A stretch of 64,000 nt of DNA from Phytophthora colocasiae. Taxonomy: Eukaryota > Oomycota > Peronosporomycetes > Peronosporales > Peronosporaceae. Below, in pieces: positions 39,079 to 49,072 of the stretch. The stretch lies in the NCBI GenBank assembly GCA_018806915.1, contig JAGKQI010000101.1:1860001-1924000 (forward strand), given 5' to 3'. The translations under genes and the position numbers were made by a program. A model generated the notes under the pieces. It ran no database searches. It saw only the letters and a program-made list of their open reading frames with translations, and was not told the origin of the DNA. How positions within the stretch are numbered: the stretch's first letter is position 1; the number at the start of each line of letters is the position of its first letter.

Positions 39079-42000
39079 GACGCTCGCCGGTTTGGAAACC
39101 GGTACGAGCCGAGCGTTCTGAGTACTGCATCTATGCATATGTGAACAAGAAATCGAGAGATCAAGATAGGGAGAATTCGGATCTGCGCGGTAATACATGT
39201 AAGTTGCATTCGTATACTGCTAAGATCGCGAGTCTTCCCCGGATCGATGAGTTCTCGCGATCTGGTGCGGAAGTGGCTTTGGATCTCAAGGAGGGAGAAT
39301 CCAGGGGGTATTGGAAGTACCACGCACCAGGAAAATGGTTCCGCCAAGCCAAGATCTCAGGCAAGATCAATCATGAAAGAGCGATCTTGCTCCTGGACAC
39401 TGGCGCCGAGGTATCCATCTTGGATACCACCTTTGCTCGTAAGGTTGGGTGCCACTTTGACACTAGTCAGAGACAGGAGTGTGTTGGGATCGGTGATAAT
39501 GTATACACCACCGAGGGAAGAACGAGGATCAAGATCACGCTTGCGGGATACTTGGTCTACTTTTTCGATATTTGGATCGGGGATCTATCCGGGCAAGATG
39601 CGATCCTGGGTATGGATTTCATGATCCCGGCTGGGGTCCGGATGGATCTTGCGAAGGGATCGATGTGCTTACCTAATGAAGTGGGGATCGCACTTAGTGG
39701 TCGCAAGAGATTATATGGGGAGAAGGTAAGATCGGTAAAATTGGAGGAAGATCTACATATCCCAGTTGGGGGATCTGAAGAGACCGCATCGAGAGTGAAA
39801 TTATCGGCGACGGAGAAATTGTGGGTGACCAGAGGCGACCGATGGGTACCTACTGTGGTAGATGGACCCGGTCGAACTCGGTACTTAGTGATCACGAATT
39901 TGAGCGAGAATATTTTACGATTGGATCACAGATTACATGTCGGAATGGTACTGGATCAAGAAAAAGTGCCCCGATCACCCGGGTTTGTGTCGGTCGGATC
40001 CCGGCGCTACATGGAATGGCAGAACCTAGCTCTAGAAGCGACTGTGGACGCAAGACCGAAACCTCAAGAATCCGTGGAGATCCCCTTGCCGTCGGTCGAA
40101 CGGCCGACCTACGTTACGCCGCGATCTATACTCCGTCGAGGTAGGACGGCCAAGACCGATCTTGATCCTGCACCGATATCGACATTGGAATCTCGATCAC
40201 CATCAACCGACGCAGCCGAAGTCAAGGTCACTTTCCTCGAACCCAAACAGGATCCCATGGACACCCCAACGATTACGATCAGTTCCGACAAGACCCCGAG
40301 TGGCGAAGCTGGGGGCGGTGAGACTGAGACGAATGAAAGCTTGCCAGATCAGGCCCCAGATTGGACAGATCGGACATGCGAAGAAGAGATCGGGGTAAAA
40401 ACAGAAAAACCAGATTTTAAAATCGAGATCAAACATGTCTCCGGCGCTGACGCCGGCCCCACGGTTGAGGATACCCCGATCCCGACGGCCAAGGACGATA
40501 GACTCCGTGATCCATCAACGAACGGACCCGATCCGACATCTCCGGAAGAGATCGAGAACGCCGATCAGACCCACTTACACGAAAGCGGCGATTTTTCGGC
40601 CGAAGATCTGGCCGATAACCTCGCAGTAGTGCCAGAAATCCAGATCTCCACCACTGAAGAAGTCAGGATCGAAGATCTGCAGGTAGGAAATCCGGGATCG
40701 GCTACCCCGGAGGAGATCGAGAAACTTCGACAGATTATTTGGAAGAAGCGACATCTCCTGATCGGGAAAGGAAACGCACTTCCTCCGGCGGCCAAGGGCG
40801 TTATTTGTGATATCGACGTGGGGGATGCAAAGCCGATTGCACAACGAGTCCGAAAGGTGGCGCCACAGTTCCGCGAGAAAGTATCGGATCTCATCAAAGG
40901 ACTCCTAGCTGCCAAGATCATCCGGCCATCGACCTCGCCGTGGGCATCTCCGATCGTGGTGATCATCAAGAAGAACGGCGTAGACATCCGACTATGTATC
41001 GATTATCGGCTGGTGAACGGTCTCACAAGGCTGATGATCTACCCGATGCCTCTGATCAATGACCTGTTAGAAGATCTTGACAAGGTTCTGTGGTATTGTT
41101 CATTAGACATGGCGAGTGGATTCTGGGTCGTATCGATGACCGATCGAGCTCGCGCGATCTCAGCTTTCATCACTCCATTTGGCCTTTTCGAGTGGAATCG
41201 TATGCCGTTCGGACTGAAGAACGCCCCTCAGATCTATCAACGTCTTGTGGACAACGCTCTATATAAGATCTCCCAGTCAGGGAATACGGAGGACTCTGCA
41301 GATGTGTTTAAGTCAGGGATCCCGGAAGATCCTGGTCGCCCGTCGGTTCTAGGACGGAGATCATACATCGACGATATCTTGATCACGGCTGGATCATGGG
41401 ATCAAATGTGCGATCGGGTGGAAGACCTATTGGAGGCCTGTGATAAATGGAATCTCTCGATCAGTGTGGCAAAGAGCTTCTGGGCCATGGATAAGGTGGA
41501 ATATCTCGGACACAAAGTGTCGATCGATGGATTGGAGGCAAACCCGAAAGACCTGAAGTCTCTGACGGATCTACCATTCCCTGGATCACTCCGATCCATG
41601 CAATCGTTCCTTGGAAGTTTGAATTATTATAGTCGGTTCATCGAGGATTATGCGATCTATGCATTGGTCCTATATGAACTACGTGAGGTGGAGTTCGCAG
41701 AACTGAAGAAGCGACTAGATCTACGAAAGATCATGAATAGCACGGTCCCGATCACTCGAGATCTCGTTTCGCTTAAGTCGAATCAGGATGGATCACCAGA
41801 CACCTCGACTCAAAAGGGGGATAGTACACCGGACCCTGACTTGGGGGAGATGTCTTCCCCCTGTTCGAGCGAGATTGAAGCCAACCTGGGCCAAAAAACT
41901 GGCGACGAGAGGTGGGGTAGGGCATACAGAGCGTTTACCGCTTTGAAAGCCAAGATCGCGTCGACCTTGATCCTTCGTCACTTCGACATGGCGAAGTTAC

Positions 42001-44663
42001 CCGTGGTGATCGTGTATGCTAGTGACTGGGCGATTTCCGCCGCACTAATGCAGGAACACGACCAGATCTACCACCCGGTCGCGTTTGCCAGCCGAACCTT
42101 GAAGACGAACGAGCTGAACTATAATGTTGCCGAAAAAGAGGTGTTGGCTCTACTTCGGATCTTGGATCTACACTACACCCTGTTGGTGGGACGTCGGATC
42201 AAGGTCCTAACCCGACACTCCACGCTTGCCTGGCTGTTCAAGTCTGCCGGCCTCCAAGGACGCCTGGGACAATGGTCTGCTCTCCTGTCCCCATGGACAC
42301 TCGAGATCACGAAGTGTACGAAGGGAGAGGATGAGATACTGGGGGCGATCGCTGCTAATATAACGCCTAGATCGGAGATCGACGAAGCCCTGATCGCGAT
42401 CGCGCCACGGAAGGAACCAAAACGTCGGATCCAGATGCCGATCCCCACCGTAGACCCCGATGAGGAGTTGTGGGTTATAAGTTTCGACGGATCGGCACGC
42501 GTGAAACGAGGAGGAGGCGCTTTCAGCGCGATCGTGTGGAGTTTGCCAGAGTGGAAAGTGATCAAGGCTAGATCGGATTATGCGGAAAGCCTTACTGTCA
42601 ATGAAGCGGAATACCGTGGACTCTTGCTAGGTCTTGGCATGATCGCACAGTTAGAACGCCGCCGTTTGGTCGTTTGTGGTGATTCGAATCTGGTGATCCG
42701 ACAAGTCCGGGGCGAGATCGACTGCAAGGCGCCAGGATTGACGTTACTGAAACAGAAGGTGCTGGATCACTTACGGAATTGGGGGGATCATGAGCTTGTC
42801 CATGTGAAAAGAGACTGGAATGGGAGCGCAGACAGCTTGGTGAGTGCCGCGCTGCAGCGAGGAAGCGGGATCGAGGTCCACGATGAGGCAGATCGGTGCG
42901 ATCTGATCACCCTGAATCGGCTCGATGAAGTGTTGATCCCTCGAGTTGAAGATCGAACTGTGCAAGTGTCGGCAGTGGCCACGCGTGCAGCCCGAGCGCG
43001 ACCTGATGCCGCCGTCCTGCAAGAAGAACTGATCCGGGAGATGCGGGTGGATCGGATCAGGCGGGCCCAGGACGAGGAGGTCTGGATCGCCGGACTAAAG
43101 AAGTACCTGGCTGGGCAGATCGCGGATATTACTCGAGCCGAATCTGGATCCTACGCCAAGATCGCCTCCGAGTACGAGGTAGATGAACAGGATCTGCTGT
43201 TTTACTGCCCACCAGGGCCGAGATCAAGTGGTGATCGCGACCGCCTGATGAGACTCGTAGTTCCAGAGACGCTACAGCACGATGTCCTCCACCACTACCA
43301 TACGACTCTGGAGGGAGGACATCAGGGGATCGGACGCACTTACCAGCGGATCCGAGATCATTTCCACTGGAGGGGATTATATCGGAGCGTGCAGCGATAC
43401 GTAGGCGAGTGTGTAGACTGTGAGACTGGAAAGGGGAGGCCCACGATCCGGGGCGAGTCGCCAGGGAATCTGCAAGCGACATACCCATTCCAGATCATAG
43501 CGATGGATCACATACCCTCCCTGCCCAGATCTAACAAAGGCAACACCGAACTACTGATCTGGGTAGATCTGTTCACGGGATATGTGATCGCGAAGGCCGG
43601 TTCCTCCCGATCAGCCCAGACCGTCGCCGAATCCTATGAAGAATGCGTGTTCCGCAGATTTGGTGCTAGCGAGATGATCAGGCACGATCGAGAACCGGGT
43701 TTCATGTCCGACTTCTTCAGATCGTTCAATAAGATCCTGGGGCAGCGACAACGGGCGACGATGGCCTACCGGCCACAAGCCAATGGGACTGCAGAAAGGA
43801 TGGTACAAACGGCGACTAGGGCGATCAAGATGTACGTTCAAGATCTCGATCAGAAGGACTGGGATGAATATGCAGAGCGACTAACGTTCGCCATTAACAC
43901 GGCTCACGATCGGGTTCGGGGAGACACCCCTCACTATTTGGTACACGGATGGGATCCGAGATCGACGTTGGAAGCAACGATCCCGATCGGATCGACCAGA
44001 CGACACGATCGCGATCCAAGACGGTGGAGATATCGGGTTCAGAGGTACTACCAGCAGTCGCGAGAACAGGTCAACGCTCGGCTACGAGAGGCGATTGCAG
44101 ACCGAGCCGATCGGCACAATGAGGATGTCGATCCGCATCAGATCGAAGCTGGATCACGGGTTTGGCTGTATCTAGATCGTGTGAAGGAAGGATATGCGCG
44201 TAAACTCGCTCACCTTTGGCACGGCCCGTTCCGTGTTGCAGAGAAGCTCAACGAATTCACGATCAAACTGGAGATCGCGGGATCTGATTACCACATCTTC
44301 CTAGTGGTCCATGTTTCTAAGCTAAAGCTGGTACGGAATTTTCCAGATCGACCGCGGATCGAGTTGACGGTGGATGAAGAAGATCGGCTCGATTTCGATG
44401 AGATCCTCCTTCCGGAGGACAGTTGGGTCCCAGATCTGGATGCCGATGAGTACGAGGTCGAACGGATCTCGGACATGCGAAGTGGGAAACGAACTCGCTA
44501 CGGCCGGATCTATCGTGAATTCCTGGTGCACTGGGTCGGTTATGACGAACCGACTTGGGTTGATGAAGCTAATCTTAACTGTGGAGCCATACTGAGCGCG
44601 TTCCTACGTGATCATGCTAACCGAAATCGGTTTGGCGTGATGCAGTCGCACGAAGAGGTGTAG
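38979..44663 (+). CDS. Element A Pol: PR, RT, RNase H, second RNase H, integrase, chromodomain
   Basis: A single uninterrupted 1894-codon frame overlapping gag by 100 bases in the -1 frame. Protease LLLDTGAEVSILD at about 136 is followed by a long acidic Pro/Thr-rich linker to about 560. RT has CIDYRLVNG (about 672) and YIDD (about 796). RNase H 1 (VYASDWAISAALMQ, about 1010) is followed by a second, archaeal/plant-type RNase H (SFDGSARVKRGGG at about 1165, then NEAEYRGLLLGL and CGDSNLVIRQVRG). The integrase zinc site is HHYHTTLEGGHQG...CVDC, with DDE residues in AMDHIPS, RHDREPG and NGTAER. The C-terminal chromodomain (about 1824-1885) ends at TAG 44663. The RT carries an insert between NALY and SYIDD; A lacks three residues (GFL) that B keeps there. 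It is probably enzymatically competent, an intact pol in an element with broken gag. Confidence 0.93.
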   Translation: MPHGGILQPDPQVVRPDPTCRIVPREGGKDVKLGRSPVWKPVRAERSEYCIYAYVNKKSRDQDRENSDLRGNTCKLHSYTAKIASLPRIDEFSRSGAEVALDLKEGESRGYWKYHAPGKWFRQAKISGKINHERAILLLDTGAEVSILDTTFARKVGCHFDTSQRQECVGIGDNVYTTEGRTRIKITLAGYLVYFFDIWIGDLSGQDAILGMDFMIPAGVRMDLAKGSMCLPNEVGIALSGRKRLYGEKVRSVKLEEDLHIPVGGSEETASRVKLSATEKLWVTRGDRWVPTVVDGPGRTRYLVITNLSENILRLDHRLHVGMVLDQEKVPRSPGFVSVGSRRYMEWQNLALEATVDARPKPQESVEIPLPSVERPTYVTPRSILRRGRTAKTDLDPAPISTLESRSPSTDAAEVKVTFLEPKQDPMDTPTITISSDKTPSGEAGGGETETNESLPDQAPDWTDRTCEEEIGVKTEKPDFKIEIKHVSGADAGPTVEDTPIPTAKDDRLRDPSTNGPDPTSPEEIENADQTHLHESGDFSAEDLADNLAVVPEIQISTTEEVRIEDLQVGNPGSATPEEIEKLRQIIWKKRHLLIGKGNALPPAAKGVICDIDVGDAKPIAQRVRKVAPQFREKVSDLIKGLLAAKIIRPSTSPWASPIVVIIKKNGVDIRLCIDYRLVNGLTRLMIYPMPLINDLLEDLDKVLWYCSLDMASGFWVVSMTDRARAISAFITPFGLFEWNRMPFGLKNAPQIYQRLVDNALYKISQSGNTEDSADVFKSGIPEDPGRPSVLGRRSYIDDILITAGSWDQMCDRVEDLLEACDKWNLSISVAKSFWAMDKVEYLGHKVSIDGLEANPKDLKSLTDLPFPGSLRSMQSFLGSLNYYSRFIEDYAIYALVLYELREVEFAELKKRLDLRKIMNSTVPITRDLVSLKSNQDGSPDTSTQKGDSTPDPDLGEMSSPCSSEIEANLGQKTGDERWGRAYRAFTALKAKIASTLILRHFDMAKLPVVIVYASDWAISAALMQEHDQIYHPVAFASRTLKTNELNYNVAEKEVLALLRILDLHYTLLVGRRIKVLTRHSTLAWLFKSAGLQGRLGQWSALLSPWTLEITKCTKGEDEILGAIAANITPRSEIDEALIAIAPRKEPKRRIQMPIPTVDPDEELWVISFDGSARVKRGGGAFSAIVWSLPEWKVIKARSDYAESLTVNEAEYRGLLLGLGMIAQLERRRLVVCGDSNLVIRQVRGEIDCKAPGLTLLKQKVLDHLRNWGDHELVHVKRDWNGSADSLVSAALQRGSGIEVHDEADRCDLITLNRLDEVLIPRVEDRTVQVSAVATRAARARPDAAVLQEELIREMRVDRIRRAQDEEVWIAGLKKYLAGQIADITRAESGSYAKIASEYEVDEQDLLFYCPPGPRSSGDRDRLMRLVVPETLQHDVLHHYHTTLEGGHQGIGRTYQRIRDHFHWRGLYRSVQRYVGECVDCETGKGRPTIRGESPGNLQATYPFQIIAMDHIPSLPRSNKGNTELLIWVDLFTGYVIAKAGSSRSAQTVAESYEECVFRRFGASEMIRHDREPGFMSDFFRSFNKILGQRQRATMAYRPQANGTAERMVQTATRAIKMYVQDLDQKDWDEYAERLTFAINTAHDRVRGDTPHYLVHGWDPRSTLEATIPIGSTRRHDRDPRRWRYRVQRYYQQSREQVNARLREAIADRADRHNEDVDPHQIEAGSRVWLYLDRVKEGYARKLAHLWHGPFRVAEKLNEFTIKLEIAGSDYHIFLVVHVSKLKLVRNFPDRPRIELTVDEEDRLDFDEILLPEDSWVPDLDADEYEVERISDMRSGKRTRYGRIYREFLVHWVGYDEPTWVDEANLNCGAILSAFLRDHANRNRFGVMQSHEEV

Positions 44664-44768
44664 ACGCGAAGAGGGCGGTGTGACCAGGTCACAACGCCGA
44701 GATCGCGGATGCAGATCTGGATGTCTATCTGGATCGGATGTGGAGATTTTATATTTTTCGTGGAGATT

Positions 44769-45626
44769 TTATATTTTTCTTGTATATGCATGTGAAACCG
44801 GAGTGATTGGATGGAAGGTGTGGAGATTTTGAAGATGTTGAATGGGGATCGAAACTGTGGAGTAAGTATGGAGGAGAACGCTGATCTTTGAAGTTGGAAA
44901 GATTACGTGGAATTCAAAAGAGGCTAGGCTGGAGTCGGGATCGCGTGGCGAAGTACCGGATCGTGATAAAGAATATGTAAGCGTGCTGAATCGACTCCAG
45001 GTTCGGCTGATCACCTCCGGACTGGTCGAGATCGCGAGATCAGGGAGTCCCAGGAGGTGTAGGTGGAGCAGGCGGGTTAAACTTGTTTTCGAGCCGTGGG
45101 ATCTGCCGAGACGGGTGATCTGCCGGCCGATCGCGGTAATGGTTGCGCCAAGGTCCTCTTGATCGCATTCTGCCAACGCAGAGATCAGATCGGTGGGCTC
45201 CGGTCGGTTCAGAGTCGGCTGGGCCAGGTTAGCCATTCGGGAGACCGATCCGGGGTACCAGTATACCTGATCACGGATAGTGGGGAAGTGCAGGAAGTAG
45301 GGATCGAGCAGAAGATCGATGTCCGCCCACATCGCACGCATCATAGGCAGGAATCGTCCCAATAGCAGCCGCCAACGTTCTCCGGTGCGGCTACGCCGTT
45401 GCCGACGTTCGAGGTAATACCGATGGAGGTCAAGATCAGCCTCATACATCGTTCGTAATCTCGAGATAATGGGTCGATTCCCAGTAGGCCTGCAGGTGAT
45501 CTGACTCGAAGGCGGCGTAGGCATCCGCGATCTGCCCCAGCGGAGTTCCAGCACGACGATGTAGACCGAGATCGAAGGTGAGGGGGGCCGGTCGGTTGCG
45601 GAGCACCTCCCAAGGTCGGGTAGCAA
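44769..45626 (-). CDS. Antisense accessory gene of element A, C-terminal frame
   Basis: An open frame that overlaps the end of the preceding antisense frame by 185 bases, shifted +1. Its useful part probably starts around 45450, where the upstream frame stops, with an acidic helical stretch (MYEADLDLHRYY then ERRQRRS) and an aromatic segment (QVYWYPGSVSRM). A PTLNRPEPTDLISALAE segment loosely resembles PSTGHPYTLEEQLNLLD in element C. It ends 105 bases from the pol stop on the other strand, so the two transcription units converge. It could be joined to the upstream frame by +1 frameshifting, splicing or an indel. No known family. Confidence 0.45.
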   Translation of the reverse strand: MLPDLGRCSATDRPPSPSISVYIVVLELRWGRSRMPTPPSSQITCRPTGNRPIISRLRTMYEADLDLHRYYLERRQRRSRTGERWRLLLGRFLPMMRAMWADIDLLLDPYFLHFPTIRDQVYWYPGSVSRMANLAQPTLNRPEPTDLISALAECDQEDLGATITAIGRQITRLGRSHGSKTSLTRLLHLHLLGLPDLAISTSPEVISRTWSRFSTLTYSLSRSGTSPRDPDSSLASFEFHVIFPTSKISVLLHTYSTVSIPIQHLQNLHTFHPITPVSHAYTRKI

Positions 45627-47612
45627 GTAGGGCCTGCACGTTGGGCCCAGTGATCAGGCTAGCCAACCAACCGATCCCGGCTCGGGAAGGGCGATTAGCC
45701 GGTGATCTCGCTGGGTAGAGGAATCCGGGAGGTAGCAGCAGCCTCTTGGACAATGTGGAGAGGATCATACCGACGATCGCCAAAGTTCCGATGAACATCG
45801 AATCCCACGGGAAGACATCACCAGCCGCAAACTGCCGGACGTTCGCATACCCGGGAATGGACGAGCTGATCGCGAACAGAGGAGGGTGCAGCTGGGGGCG
45901 CGGCGAGCCGCCGGGAGAGCCACCACCCGGAGATCCCCCACCGGGAGGGCTCCCGCCAGCTGGACTACCCCTCGGGGATCCCTGAGGGGAAGTGATCGGA
46001 GTCTGTGGGGAACTGCCGCCCGGAGGTGTCGGCTGCGCCGGAGGCGTCGAAGGAGCAGACCCCCCTTGATCACCGGATGCTGGAGGAGGATTTCCATGCC
46101 GGCGGTGCCACGACAGCGATCGGAGTATCGTAGCCCGAAGAGCGTCGTCGGATCCAGCGCCAGAATCCTCTTCGTCATCGTCATGCTCCGGATCGGGTTT
46201 GCGTTTGGACCGATCCGAGCCACCCTTCTTCGGGGATGCTTCCACGGTCACTTGCGAGGTGGCCTGGGTGCGATCTGCTTCCTCCGCATCCGGCCCAGTC
46301 GGGATCGCGGGTTCAGGACCCAGATCGAAGGGGTCTGGGCCTTCCTCGTGCTTTTCTTCGAGCTCGGTCGCCTGGGCCTGGCCACCAGGTTGGTCTCCAG
46401 CGGGAACGTCAGGTGTAGCCGCGTCGTGATCGGTCGGGGGAGGCTCCGTCCGCGAGGCCTTGTGCGGGGGCGATGTAGCGGGAGATGGGGGCGGACTGAG
46501 AGCACGTTTGACCCCCCGTTCATCTTGAGCAGCGCGGAGCCGAGACACCATTTCGGTCAGGACGTTGGTAGTCACCCATACGTTATCTTCCGCCTGATCG
46601 TAGTTCTCCTGCAGTGCTTGGAGACTCGCTTCTAACTCCCATGGGTACCGATCAGATCATCCTCTACGACAAACAGAATATGAGTGATCATGGTCAGGTG
46701 GAGGGGGATCTAGACTATATGCGTACCTAGACGAGTGGATCGCTGTCGCTCGGTGCTGAGATCCGTCTGTGCTCGGTCGCGATCTGCGAACGCTTGGTCT
46801 CGTTCCACGAGTAGGCGATCCCGCTCCGAAGTGACTCGGTTCAGTTCGGAGTTAGCGTGGGCGAGTTGATCGGTGACCAGGTCACGTTCGGCAGCGATAC
46901 TGGTCAGGGAAGCGGTCGCTCGGGCGGAGTCCGCCAAGGCTCGATCTCGCTCAGCCAGGGCCAATCGGGTGGGAGCCCCGGTCGAAGGCGTGGGGCTGGA
47001 ATCCAGTTGGAGATGTGCAAGATCAGCCGAGATCCGGTTGTAGCTGGCCTTGGCGGTGACGGAGTCTTGCTTCGCCTCAGCCAGATCGCAAGCATGGATC
47101 CGGGCTTCCGCCTGGAGATCCTGGATCTCGTTAGTGGCTTGTTCCACCTCGTCAGTCAAACGATCCCGGTCCTCTGTAGCTCGATCTAGGTCTGCCTGGG
47201 CAGAGTTGAGACGCCGCGCGAACTCGTCGCGTTCCGATCGGAGCTGGTGAACCTGCACACGCAATCCATCGAGATCAGAGGCTTCCTCCGCGAGATCAGC
47301 GATCTCGCGCTCCAGACGCGCGATCTCGCCCTGCTGGTCCGCCCGGAACCGCTCCATGGCGTCGACATGCGCCCGAAGTTCCATGGCTTCACGACTTAGC
47401 TGATCGCGTTCGCGCACCAGGCGATCCCGCCCTGGACTGACCGGCATCGGCCCAGCCTCATCGGATGAGAGCGGGCGCGCGTGGTCTGGAGCCGGACCCG
47501 ACGAACGTCGCGAGATGTCGGAGTGGGGAGATGGCGGACCGTCAGGAGATCTTGGGGAATCGGGAGGTGTAGGCAGATAATCGCTCCCAAGATCACTTCC
47601 TTGCTGACTCAT
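45442..47612 (-). CDS. Antisense coiled-coil gene of element A (unknown)
   Basis: It starts at ATG 47612, 126 bases inside the 3' LTR, and runs opposite to gag-pol. The first frame (to 46710) has a Ser/Pro-rich N-terminus and then about 230 residues of heptad-rich coiled coil (repeated RDRL and ERD motifs). A likely GT-AG intron, 46632-46726, joins LeuGlu in phase to the next frame. That frame continues as coiled coil (ASLQALQENYDQAED), then a long Pro/Gly/Ser-rich stretch with (SPGG)n repeats. It ends in a globular region with a hydrophobic segment (MFIGTLAIVGMILSTL) and stops at 45442. No homologue recognised. The plus strand opposite is not open. It could be a structural or env-like accessory protein, but that is speculation; coding status rests on frame length, composition and the parallel in element C. 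Confidence 0.6.
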
Positions 47613-47728
47613 GGAGACTGGAAGGGATCAGTTGATGGTGGTCGAAGTGTTGTCGGGGTGACTTGTGCCTTGGGCTGAAGATTGGAGAATGAGACCTGAA
47701 GTAGACCGAGACGGACCAACTTGCAGGC

Positions 47729-47738
47729 TGGGGGCGGA
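47729..47738 (+). other. Polypurine tract of element A
   Basis: GGGGGCGGA directly before TGTGG of the 3' LTR, the expected plus-strand DNA primer; it also lies in the 5' flank of the antisense gene. Confidence 0.6.
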
Positions 47739-49072
47739 TGTGGTGAAGCGCGAATAAGAAATCCGAGAAAAGGCAACGTCAGGCCCAGAGAGAGTCGGAT
47801 CAAGCGACAGGGACCTCTGGCGAAGCAAGATGTCAGTTGATGACCCCAGATTGCGCGAACGATGGCTGACGAATGGATCCAGATCGATGTTCGTCTCGAT
47901 CTCGCCAGCGATGATGGATGGCGTCTTGGTCGAGTGAGACTAAGTGATTGGAGAACCCCGCCGTACGGTCCCGCGTAGCGGCTCAGGGTCGGAGGAGAAA
48001 AGGGCGCCTTGCCTGAGATCGCATGAGAAGGAGATCAAGGCAGCAGAGGATCGGGACCGGTGCGATCTATGGTGGGCCGGTGACAACATAACCGTGAGAT
48101 GCTGCCGAGGGGACATGATGGCAGCATTGGTCGCATGGGGAGCGGTGGTCAAGTCCAGGAAGATCAAGACCTGGAATGTCGACGACACAGGCACGCGAGA
48201 TCAAGTATGAAGGTTGCTGATCGAGATCATTGTTCAAGACGGTGGACCAAGATCGATGATCGAGATGGTTGATCGAGATCGGCAGATCGGCAGATCGACA
48301 GATCGGTAGATCGGTAGATCGAGATCGCGATCAGGGGTTAGGTGAGATCGAGATCGAAGATCGGAGGGGCAGCTGTGTAGCCGGATGTCAGGTGATCGTA
48401 GGATAGCGGATGAGGATGGGACTAGTAGACATAGGAATAACCATAAACAGAATCGAATTTGCTCTGGACCTCACAAGTGCCTTCATCCAAGACTGGAACC
48501 GGGAATTACCTTGGCCCACCAGCATCAAGAAGGTAAGGAGAAGAGATCTAGCATAGAGGTTAATTCTGGATAATACATTGGCCAGTTTTACCCTATCTAG
48601 TGATCTATCCTTTACGTGCTTATTACGGATCGGAAGGAATTGGCTGCTTGGCCTGACGATCTTGTCGACTCTCAACCCATCAAGACACCCGCTATAGGAA
48701 GCGGCAAGCATCGTAAAGGAAGGGATCAGATCCCGAACATTGGACCCTTGGAAGACCTGGATCGAAGACCAGGCGACCGGATCAAGGCTCGAGAACTCGC
48801 CTACGACCCGGATCAACCCCTCCGAGGTAGAGTGAAGTATTCCCACGCTATCTCACACCCCCTACGTTACACAAGACATTCTTCTCGTCCCAAGACATCT
48901 TCAGAAGTTACCTGGAAGAGCGTAACCCGCCTACCGACGGGTACACAAGGTGAACACTACACGCAGCAAGATCACGGATCATCGGGGGACCCCCTCCGTT
49001 AGTCGGTGTCTGGGCGCAAGTGGCGATCGCGATCGGCCTCAACCAGATTTTGGCCAGATCCGCTCCACCACA
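47739..49072 (+). repeat. 3' LTR of element A
   Basis: 1334 bases, five units of the 8-base array at 48283-48322, otherwise nearly identical to the 5' LTR. Given the antisense gene starting beside it, it may promote in both directions. Confidence 0.92.

Larger units (their letters stand above)
35393..49072 (+). mobile_element. Ty3/Gypsy chromodomain retrotransposon with dual RNase H (element A)
   Basis: 13.7 kb element with LTRs 35393-36766 and 47739-49072. The LTRs appear identical except for a G/A change near the left end and a 40-base difference in an 8-base tandem array. Both begin TGTGGTGAAG and end CCACCACA. Gag and pol are on the plus strand; a coding-like antisense region lies at 44769-47612. 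It sits inside a copia gag (copia-2). Target duplication is unclear: ACTAC two bases before the left LTR against ACTGC after the right one. Pol is a single open frame, but gag carries frameshifts. Confidence 0.93.
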
